From positions 6,396,465 through 6,460,464 of the forward strand of contig CM057149.1 in assembly GCA_029964075.1 (NCBI GenBank): a stretch of 64,000 bases of DNA, in the 5' to 3' direction. A program made the translations under genes and the position numbers. The DNA comes from Patiria pectinifera. Its lineage: Eukaryota; Echinodermata; Asteroidea; Valvatida; Asterinidae. The notes under the pieces were generated by a model that was not told the origin of the DNA, ran no database searches, and saw only the letters and a list, made by a program, of their open reading frames with translations. This document shows, piece after piece, positions 32,901 through 44,900 of the stretch. Within the stretch, counting starts at the first letter, position 1. Each line of letters opens with the position of its first letter.

Positions 32901-35900
32901 ATAGCCTGGACCTTGACATCAAACGGTGTGTAGGCAGGCACCCCCGAGGCCACATACTCCCCAGCTTCTGGGTCCATGACATCATGATCTTCAAACTCGG
33001 CTCCTGAGTCCTTCTGCCGCCAGAAGACCTTGTAATATAGGTCTGGGGCGTTCCATTCCTGCCTTGGCAGAGGCTGGGAGTCAACAACAACAGAAAATAT
33101 ATAATTGTATGGCTTTAACCCTTTCATGCCCACATTGTTTATTGACTAGGGCCCCCCATGACCAAATTGTTTGCTCAGTCATGCGGAAATCACTAGAGCG
33201 TGAACAAAATGAGCATGAGTCAAACACTAACTTTTTTCAACCCAGATTTTCATTGCCAAGGAGTGATTAAACTCATAAATGTTGTGTGTAAAGTTTGTTC
33301 CTTGAACCTTACTCTTTAATGTGATGTAAAAATGAAGTCCATACGTGCAAATATAAGAAAGTTATGCCTTTTTGTTCATCTGGTCCCAATTATCAAACTG
33401 CAAGCCATTTCACCACATGACCAAATGGCACTCCATACCTCAAATTGTGCGTGGATACTTCTGAAGCACTTTTCTCATTTTTTTTGGTATGGTAACACTA
33501 TGAATAAACCACACCAATAGAAAGATCCGAAAACACTCTTTGAGCTGGTATATAGTTGATGTATGGGCGGCCAAACATATCAAGATACTGCCTTTCTGAA
33601 AAGTAGTGAATATATCTGTGTTGAGGGTGTTTTGTGTGTGGTTTCCTGGTCGACTAAAGTCGCCCATGGGAACCAGCAGGGGGCTACTTCTTGTCGACAA
33701 AAGTCGCCCATGGTAAGGAAAGGGTTAATAAAGGGCCCATGTAATTTTTTTTCAAATGCAATCCTTGAAAATGCATCTTTGTGCCCATTTAACCTTATTT
33801 TCAATTTTTATTTTAGCCATTTTTAAACAGATATTTTGGTGCCTTTTTTGTTTTTATGCTAATGAAAGTGTCTATATTCATGAGCAAATCTGTGACGTCA
33901 TCCAGGCAGAAACCTAAATGTTACAGCTACTTTAGCACAAAAAGTTGCTAGAATCTCGAATATTTTGCTGTCGTAACTTTTCTTATCTTTGGCCATTTGT
34001 TGTGTATATTACATACACGGCAGTAAGCCAATAAGCAACCCTTTCTCACAAACGTTTTGCATGAACAAATTTTGTGTTCGCAAATTTCGTGTTAACAATT
34101 TGAAAACAAAACCCCTAAACTGAACGAAGTCTTCCTGGAATGACATCACAGCAACAGCGCCCTCACTTGTCCGGAAAAGCATGGACATTTTTTTTTTATG
34201 TTTAAAGAAGTGCACTTTTTAATAAAAATTAACCAAAAAGGGATGTCAAATAATTTTCACACATTTAAGAGTAGCACGTTGCTCAAAAAGTGGTCCTAAG
34301 AAAAATTCAATGCATGGCCCCTGAAATTTACTTCATGGTTTTGTTGTTATTTAAAAAAATATTTAAATGGACACTTTTTTTTTGGCATCCTTGTCTTTCT
34401 TTCACCTACCTCCCAAGTGATTCGGAGGTCCCCATCGTTTCCTCCTCCGCCCCCGACATTACCTGGCTCCATGGTCGGACCTGGGAAATCAATTTGTTAG
34501 AAAGGATGATTTCGATCAATGTTGGCATGGGTGGCTAGTGTGTAAAGTGCTCGCCTCTCACCACTGTGGCCCCTGGTTCGATTCCCGGCTAGGACCATAA
34601 GTGAGTAGAGTTGTGCGTTGGTATTCCCCTGTGCCATGACCAAATTTTCACCCCCTCAACGTTGAGCGGGCCATTACACGATAATGCACAGCGTGACTTA
34701 ACTCTTTCGCTACGGCGAGCCGCTGACAGCGGCACACAAAAACTGCACATGTCGTACGGCAAGCCGCTGGCAGCGGCTCGGTGACGTCGCTGTGAATAAA
34801 CAGGGTATCCCCATGACGTGTGCCTTATCTACATAATTTATATCGCATAACCTCTGACCCTAGTTTGAGCCGCTGCCAGCGGCTCTCCGTCTCGCCGGGG
34901 TCTGCTGCAGGTTATTGTGAGCTGTTTGTCTACAGAGAGACATTTTAAAGATGGCGGCGTCCACATCGACAGACAGCGAAATTTTCAGCGATTTATTACG
35001 TCCAAACGTGAGTAAATCGGGAAATTAAATTCCGTAGCGAAAGAGTTAATACCGTTATTTTGTGGAGTGGGTCACATATGATGATAATACAGAGTTTCGT
35101 TTGGGCCAAACTCACGGTCTTGTGCTGTCTCCTGCTCGTCCGACTCCTCGCTGGGTTCACCTTGGCCGACCTCGTTGACTGCAATGACCCTGAACTTGTA
35201 CATGCTCCACGCTGACAAGCCGGTCAGACGGATGTGAGTGCTGGCCGCAGGGATATCTAAGGCAAGACCACAGTGATGCAATGGGAAAGTAAACAAATTG
35301 AATTTAAAAACAGAGCAAGTTCAAGCAGGGACTGTGGTTAACGATACCGGTAGTTTGACCAGCTTCACTCAAACGCAGAATGGTTGGACTACTCTAAGTG
35401 GACTATTTGGAATGGCAGCCTGGGGCACGGTTTCACCACTGGTTACTGATAGCTGCCGGTATCGTAATGCACAGCAGGGAGTCACTGACTGAGAGAGTCT
35501 AGGACTGAGAGAGTCACCGACTGAGAGAGTCACCGACTGAGAGGGACTGAGTCGCCGACTGAGTCACTCCCCGAGTCACTGACTGAGTCACTGACTTGCT
35601 GATTGAGTCACTGACTGAGTCACTGACATCACTGACCTAATGCCCGACTCCCCCACTGATTGACTGACTGAGTCACTGACTGATCGAGTCACTAACAGAC
35701 TGACCAACTAACAGGGCAAGTTTGATCAAGGACCGTAGTCAACCATAGTTCTCTGATCAAACGCACGCTACTCGACGATGGTTGGACTTGTCTAGTCGAC
35801 TATTCAGGACCTACCTACCATGGTTTGTCGCACAACGATTTATAGCTGGTTATCAATAGCAATGTTCATTGCAAAGTGCAGAGGGGACCAACTATCAACA

Positions 35901-38900
35901 AAAATGGCGGAACGACGAAACTGCGAGTGTTATATTTCATTTTCATTGCATACTTTTTCCATGTTATACACTTCTGTCATTGTCATACTTTTCTTAGCAT
36001 TGTACAGTAATTATGGCGATCATGTATGATGTCGTTAACTACACAATCACTAGTTTTGTGTAAATAAACAGAAACATCAAGTGTTGAAAAATTGTGCGAC
36101 CGTCATTTTCTCATGTTCGTTGACATGGCAATAGTTTAACCAGAGTCGTTCGCACTTTAACTTCAGTGTGCATGCGCTAGGTACGACACGAACCAACCCC
36201 TAGTTAACCATTGGTCCTGGATCAAATGTTCTCATTACTTTAAACTGAGAATTTCAGGTGCAGCTCAATTATGCAATCCTAGTCTTGTTTATGAAAAAAT
36301 AAAACAAAATTTAAAAACTAGCTTGGTACCAGTTCGGAGGACGGCAAACTCCGGCACGTGGTTGGTGCTTCCCTCGATGATGTAAGACAGGATAGGGCTG
36401 TTGTTGTCGGCACCATGGCTCCAGCTCACGTTGGCCGCCACGCCGTTGACCTCCACGCTGATGCCTGCCGGGGGGCCAGGCCGGCCCCTGATGGTGACCA
36501 TCGCTGAGGCGGTCACGTCGTCGATGCTGGTGACGGCCTGGCAGGTGTACTCCCCGCCCAGCTCCAGAGTAGCGTCCTTGATGTGCAGCTCGCTCACCTC
36601 ACCCGTGCTAATCTGTGACAAATGGAGATGAGAGCGTTCTTAAACGTTATTCATAAATACTTAAGACAGTTTACCCATTCCTATTGGTCGAGAGCCCGCC
36701 ACATGGCCGGTCTTAAACGGATGATTAAGACATGGTTGGCTGGTCTTAAAGGGAAGACACATCATTTGCGAACATCAAAAAACGAAATGATCAAATTATC
36801 TAAAGCATCCTTTTCTGACCTTACAAATCCCCAAAGTGTATTAATGCTCCGAAAGCAAATGTTGTACATTCCCTTTAAACACTTTTCCAGTGCCGCATGA
36901 AATTTGGACTTCAATGAAATTTCATAGTCCGAAATTCACACTACATCAGCCCAGCTGCATTTAGCGCAACATCGCGTGGTGCGCGCGACACGCACACCAA
37001 TCTCTGTATAAGGTAAGGAATTGTAGAGGGACATTCCATATTATAGTCAAAGGGGTGTTTGATACAACATGAAGTAAAAGTGTTGAACAAAATGAGTAGC
37101 AATGTCTAGTTTTTGACTTGTTTTGATTTTTAGATGGAAAAGATTCTTTTTTTATTTACCGAAAAGGTATTTATGAATGGGATTCGCCTCGGGTAATTAT
37201 CACCCATCCAGTTTGCAACCGGTCTTAAACAGAGTGTTATAATACCTCCCAAAACACACATTTATTCCCTTATTCATAAATACCTAAGACAGTTTACGCA
37301 TTCCTATTGGTCGAGAGCCCGTCACGTGGCCGGTCTTAAACGGATGATAAAGACATGGCTAGCTGGTCTTAAACACTTTTCCAGTGTCACAATAAAATGT
37401 GGACTCCTAAAAATCCAGTGCCTCTTATCGTTTCATTGGTTGAACGTTCACAATCCTCACGTAGGCATGCGCAACACTACCAGGGAGTCAGAATTTTATA
37501 GTTCTAAATTCAAAATGCAACGCGCCAGGTGTGTTCTGCGCGACATCGTGCAGAACATGATAGGTGCGCGTCAATCTCCATAAAAGGGTTGTTTACATCT
37601 TACTCGCCAGCTGAACACTCCCATTATTTTGCAAGAGGGATGTTTCAAAAAGCATAAAGTGAATTTGTTGAACAAAATCGGGATGTTTTGAACGAATTAT
37701 ATGATTTTATTTTACCGAAAAGGTATTTATGAATGGGTATGCTCGGTAATTATCAGCACCCAGACTCTAAGTGGTCTTAAACAGAGTGATAAAAACCTCC
37801 AGAGCACACATTTATTCCCTTATTATTAGAGCAATTTTTAAGCTTCACCCAAAAACACTACTATTATTCATTTTTTTACAATGAAGTTCTTGCTACCAAT
37901 GTTTAACAATTGTTGACTTGGGTGATGTGTGATATGTTTGAACATTCCGAGTTCCCCTCGGGTACTATACGCCCTGAGGAGGAAAAAACGTCATATCCCA
38001 CATCACAGCAGTCATCAGTTGCTTCGTTATTTATTCCATTTCTTTACCCAGGGTATGCCCAAACAGTTTAAAACTGGTTTCCATGGGGGCCCTGCATACA
38101 ATAAATAATGACTACAAACATGTATAATTACACAATATTACAAATACAACAAAAAAATTCATACAGTGAGAAAAAAACATTACTTAATAAATGCATCTGT
38201 GTTAAAAGCAAATATTATAATATATATATTAAAAAAATAATTACTACATGTACAGTATGAATGCTTTACTGTAAAGTTGATGCAGTGAACACACGAAAAT
38301 TTGGATCTCTCTTGTAACATCAAAGAGAAAAAAAAATTTATATTGCTATTATTTTTTTACGATTACGGGAGGAAAGTGAAAAACCAAAACCCTTTGGGGA
38401 GAAAAAATAAATCCGGCTCCTCCGTATTATTCTTATATTATGGCATTTAAGTTTGTCAACTCCGTAGATCACAGATCAGCACATATCTATAATCAGATAG
38501 TATCAGAGAAGACAGCAAAAAATTATTTGCAATTATATTATTAAATATTATTACTGACTGAGTAACCTTTTACTGAATTCAGATTTGAATGAGGTCTAGT
38601 GAAGTCATGGTTCTCATATTATTCCATATTCCAGATTGTATCGTGCCAATAACTCAAAAAGATAAATGGTCGTAACTTACTGCGTAAGAAATACACTAAA
38701 TCACTGCGATGTAACCTTTGATAACTGAAGGTTTTGATGTCCTGCCGGACATGAGACTGAGCGGTTGACGTTGCAGTTCTCATTGTGCAAAGTTAGCGTG
38801 CCGGCAGGTTCCACATGCTCGCACAACATGCGCAATAGGCTTTTATTGGTCCATGCCTTATCAATCATTAGGTCCCAAAAAAATCTCCAGTTTCTGGTAT

Positions 38901-41900
38901 GCGCGCGCGTTGCCGTAGCCATGCGCGTCGGCAAAATGAAAAAGTTCATTTTTTCAATGAAAGATGATGTCTCAAAATCGCCAAACTCACTGGTTTGACT
39001 GGAATCCTGCTGCTGCACAATCAGAACGTGTTTTTAGATGGAGTAACGATAGAGAATAAGCTTTATGTGGCCTCTCTGGACTCCCATATATTTGCACTAA
39101 GTTTAGTCACGCACCATTTGCAGTCGTCAGCAGACATTTGAAAAAGAAAAAAAAACGGTGTAAAAAAAAAAAAAAAAAAAAAAGCCGCGTCGCCACACCA
39201 CTTTTTGGGCAAGCTCCATACCAGAAACCGGAGACTTTTTTTTTGTGGCCTTATCAGGGGTACTTGTGCACGGAGCCCATAGGAGGAAATGAGAATCAGG
39301 GTTTAAATACTCTGCAGTTGACAATGAGTCTCTGATCACAAACACAGAACTATACCTACCTCAGGTTGCTCGTAGTTGGGCGAATTTATGTCAATCTGCT
39401 GGTCGTCCTTCGTCCAGACGTACCGCAAGTCAAAGTAGGGATCGTGAGACGCTTGGCACCTCAGTATGCCCGTTAGTCCTTCGTCGATGGTCAGGTCAGT
39501 AGGCGATTCAGTGATGCTTGTTCCATCTGAGAGGGTTATGACGACAAATAAGACCAGGCTTTGATAAGGTGAACACTAAATTAACCCTAACCCACCTCAC
39601 TCCTCCAAAATCCTCCTGGCGGTTTTGGAGGATTCTAGAGGATTGAGGATGAATGGCGATTGAATCAAATGAGGATTCTGGATTCTAGTCGATGGTGGTT
39701 GACTACGCTAGTCGACTATTTGGAAGATTGAGGATGAATGGTGATTGAAGCACAAGAGGATTTTGGAGGATTGAGGATGAATGCATTTTGAGGCAGGACT
39801 GTCTGATGATTTTGAAGGATTTGGCATTGGTTATCCTTTATTTAAACACGAGTGCAAAGTTTTGGGATGAGGAGGATTTTGGAGGATTGAGGATGAATGC
39901 ATTTTGAGGCAGGACTGTCTGACAATTTTGAAAAATTTAGGCGGAGTTACAAAAATTTTGGAGGATTTATGGTCCTTGCCCGAACTTGGCCTAAATTAAA
40001 GCCTGTCGAATCCTTCAAAACCTAACACTGTGCACTATGGGCTCGGTGCACCAACAAAAGAGGGCACGTTTTTACCTCTTTTGAGAGCTCCGTGGACAGG
40101 AAACACAGCGTGCCCACACTGTACTGTATTTGTTCGTGCGCGAAGTACGCACGACTTCCTGAATGAGCCACTGCATCTTCGCGTGAATGTCAGGCATCGT
40201 CGGCACGCGAACACGTTCGAATTCAACTTTGCGATAGTCTCCGAGACTAATCCCCGCCTCCTGCAACTTTGGATACATTCGACATACCAAGTGTATGGAT
40301 CGGGACCAGTCTAGGTCACCCCCACAACTTTCTAGCCGTTGATGGGGTACTTGTGCACGGAGCACATAGTTAGTCAAAGTAAAAAGTAAAGTTTGTCGTA
40401 AAGCTAATACGGCTCTTCAGGCCGGCGTTTATGTCCGGTTTCCACGGCACTTATTGGCGGTTTACTCAACAGCTAATGCAGGTATCCATTTACAGTTCTG
40501 GGCGGAGAGAGAAATGGGGTGAGGCAGGCAGCTTACCCAAGGACACAACACATGGCCAGCAGCAGGATTCAAACCCCCGACCTTCTGATCGCGAGTCATG
40601 AATCCTAACCACTAGCCACACAACTGCATCTTTAGGTCAAGATTTACAAGCACTATAAAACGACTGGGACTATTTCAAATTCCCCCCAGGATGGGATGCC
40701 AGTCCATTGCAGGTTACTCCCCAGCTAATGCTGGTACCCATTTACACCCCTGGGTGGAGAGAGGCAAATCAACCTCGTGCCCCGTGGGTACGATCTTGCA
40801 GCTCCATGTTGTTTCCCATCATGCCTTGCGCGATCGTAACCCCTGGAATTGTGTAATTTAAATATACCACAATACGGTACATTACAATTAGGGCTGCAGT
40901 TTATCCGTTTTACGCGCCGACGCCATCTTTAAAAAGTTGAAAGTTGTGTTATTGAAGAATCAATGCTTTCAAACATAAGGTTTGGACATTGTGTATTTTA
41001 GCAAAGATTTGTATTAAAGATACGTACCCCTTTCGTCCCTTTACAAATGCAGATACAGGGGTTTTTTTTAGCAAAAGAACCAGGCTCCCATAATACATAA
41101 CGTACAGGCATCGCGCAGTTTTTAATATTTGTACGTGCAAAGCACGCGAGCGCATTATGGGCGCGCCCGGCGTGCAATCTTCGAAATGCCCGTGCAGTAC
41201 GCTCTGAATAGCCAGTCAGCGTCATTTACGTCATCATCACGGCCAGGGGTTAGTGTAAGGAACGAGCACGCGCCCCTGGAGTCGAGGCTGGAGGCAAATG
41301 GAGGTGAACTAGCTTGCTGAAGGACACAGCATATGGCCAGCAGCTGGATTCCAGCCCCTGATGACCCCCCGGGCCCAAGTTCATAACTCTGCTGAACAAA
41401 GAATTCCCTGCTAATTCCATTTTGTGCTAACTGTGCTAGCCTAAAAATTATGTGCTAACCCCATAAGCACAGTATACGCATGCGCATAATAGTCAAAATA
41501 CCTCGCTGATCAGTGAAATACGCTTAACGTAAGCACTGAATTTTCTGCTATAGTAAGCAGGGATTTTTCACTAACGGTAAGCAGAGCCAAGAAATTGGGC
41601 CTTGAAGCATGAGTAACACACCCTAATCTCATGGCCACGCTCTCGTTATACAATAGAAAAAAAATTTGGGTATCAAGCAGCAGCCACGTACATAATAAAA
41701 GGGGGAGTCAGGTTGGCGTAGCGGTACTTTCCTCGCCTTCCACCGCTGTGTCCCAGGTTCGAATCCCGCCTGGGCCAATATGAGGATTGGGTTTGTCAGT
41801 CCCTACCTGATTCCGCGGGTTTTCCTCAGAATATTCCTCTGGGCTTTTCCTCCCACCTCTAAAACTGTAATTTCTTTTCATGGCATTCTCTCTACAGGTT

Positions 41901-44900
41901 TCTTCAGGCTTTTCGAGCTACAGTGCTTAGGGTGCTTTTGAGGAATCCTTGGGTTCATTGCCAGAAAGAAATAGAATAAAGACCACTTGACCAATGTGCA
42001 CTGCTCACCTCTTACAACAATACTTCCAGTACTGGAACCCATGCCTATGCTGTTGGTCGCTTGGCACGTATACTCCCCAGCGTCTGAATCCACCACGTCC
42101 GTGATCAAGAGATTACCGTCGTCCTGGACGGTGTAGTGACCGTCGCTAGTGATCGGCTGGTCTCCCTTGAACCACCTGATGGTCGGGGTTGGTGCGGCCT
42201 CGGGCTGGCATAGGATGGTGACTGTGCCATCGCGGGGTGCTGCCTGGTTCTGCTCCAGCCCGGTGCTGAACCAAGGCTTCATGGCTGTCAAGGAAGATCC
42301 AAGTAATAAATGTATAATAGCAGCAGCCTTGTATTCATTTATTTCGTTCCTTGCTTAGTACAATGGAATGCAAGCCACGTGGCTAAATCCCAACTAACAA
42401 TTAGTACCTTTTCTACATTGTATTACATTGTATTTCTTACGTGATGAATCCTTCAAACCAAAGAGTGCTCAGGCACGCAACTGGGAATTTAGGAAGAAAA
42501 AAAACGAGGAAACTCCAAACCACACAAGACTTTGTACAGTACTTTTCAATTTGTAATGGCATTCATGAGAAGTAAAAAACGAGGAAATCGGCGGATCCGA
42601 AGAAAAATTGCATGCCTGAGTGCTCTGGCAGTTTTGGTTTTAAGTCCCTACCTGATTCGGAAGGTTTTCTCCAGAAATTGTTCTCAGGAGTTTTCCTTCC
42701 ACCTTAAACACTTAACTTCCTTTCTCATCTTCTACTAAAGACTAAAAAAAAGCTGAGACTTTTTGTCAGCTTTCTCAGCTGAATGCTAAATACTAAACCA
42801 ACTGAATGCCTACATCTTTGTTTGCAGTTGTTTTGAAAAGTACAGTTGATAAATTCTTGGAAAAAAACCCAAAAACCAAATGTCCCCAAAGGTCAGAAAA
42901 CAAGTGAGGAATTTACCGAGTACAGTCAGCTGTCCAGTGGTGTAGATTTCCCCATGATCGTTGCTGGCCACACACTGGTACATCCCTGTATCTTCCACCG
43001 TCAGGTTCTTGATAGTCAGCGTCTTCAGACCGTTGCTGAGCTGGTGTCTGGGCAAGTCCACGATCTCCTCAACGTTGCGATACCACTTGTAGGTCACGTC
43101 GTCGGGGCTTTCGGCTTCGCACTCCCAGATCGCGTCCTCGTAGATATTTCCCTCCATGTCTGCGATTTCTTGGACCCACGTAGGCGGCACTGAAACAAGA
43201 TAAACAGAGTGTAATGTTCATCCAAAATAGTAGTATGGTCTGGTCCAAGCATAGAACTAGATTAAATTACTAGAGCGCTAACTCCTCATTCTTGCAGGCG
43301 CGGAGACGCTTTGAAGCCGTCCTGGGCGCGGACATTTTGAAGTCATGTCCGTGTTTGAAGAACACAATGAAATTAGATGGATTGAACTTGGAAAACCTAA
43401 TCTACATGCAAAGCGCTAGTAGAGCGTATACGCAAACAACTTAAAGTGCGTCATGACCGTTTAAAGAACAGTCACGGTGAATCATCTGCAGCGGATACGC
43501 GCACGCGTTTCGCTGCATGCGTAGAGCAAAATGAAAGGCTTGTTTGCTGATCGTGCATTTCGGTTTTGGACGTATTGGCTTCGATGACGCACTGGTATGG
43601 AATACAAATGCAGATATGCAAACAGCCATAGAAAAAAAAAACGTACAAAATTTGGAGTTCTTCATAGGTTTGTGTACAAACATGGATGCGCCCAGCAGGC
43701 ATGACTTTGTACATGAGTCAGCACTCTAGTTATTTAATATAGCTCTATGGTTCCAAGCCAATATGGATCATCAGGCCGGCATTTATCTCTGGTTTCTGTG
43801 GCATGAAACGAGTGAGAGTATACTGGACACAACGCAGGGCTAGCAGCTGGATTAGAACCCCAGACCCTCTGACCACGAGTCACAAGCCCTAACCACTAGG
43901 CCGCGTTCTCTCTGTTAAACTCAAATCCCTGAGGGAAAACTTACAAGAAAGTGTAGGAACTTCAATTATTTGAGGTTCTCACCACCGGTTTTTGTTTTTT
44001 GCTTTAATCCTATTAACTAATGTCTTTTTTACTAAGTACTGGACCAAGTCCACCAAAATCTTGTCTTTAAAATGACCCACCGTTCACTACGACATTTCCC
44101 GATGAGCTGCCGCCACCCTCTTCAGTGTAGCACTCATACTCCCCTGCATCGTCAACCTGGATATTCTTGAGCACCAGCAGCTGATTATCCTTCTTGAGCT
44201 CGTACAGGGCCGGCAGCCCAGCACCTTGTGGGGTCTTTCTGCGCCACTGGATGCTCGGGGCAGGACTTGGGGGATAAAAGGTCAAAAGTCAAAGGTCAAC
44301 AGGTCATGGAGATACATCCAAAGTGTGGTTACGGATGGACTGTCTGTGCTTTTTCTCTCCCGACAAATTTTGACTGTTGAGAGTTTTACATCAACGGAAA
44401 AATTATTCACATGGCATTTTTGTTTTATTAACCCTAACCCCTTGGGTGTTTTTACCAGAAAGTATCCTGAATCTGCCAAAATCCATCAATTTTGGCATTG
44501 AAAAATAATGTTGGTTGCTAGTGAGTCCTTTAAAATCCACCAGTTAGCCGGGAGTAAATCTGTTGAGATCCTGAATCCATCAAAGTCCCCCAACTGCTCA
44601 ATATGGAGGTATCCCGAATCCATCAAAACCCTGAGGTACCGCTAGACTTACTGTCCTGAATCCATCAAAATCCCCCAGCTTTTTCAACATGGAGGTATCC
44701 TGATTCCGCCGAAATCCTCCAAAACAGGGGTGTGGATTTTGATGGATTTAGGTACGTTAGGGTTAAAGGGAATGTACATCATTGGCTTTTGCTGCAATTT
44801 TCAGAAATGAACTATTTGAGGGGTTAGTATAATAGATCAAACACTGTTACACTGACATGTTTGAAATTTTGTGTCCAACCAACCTGCATTGCAACCAGCC

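Noticed and set aside
39140..39190. Processed pseudogene suggested by the A21 run
   Set aside because: No coding sequence precedes the A-tract on either side; it looks like a homopolymer within intron repeats.
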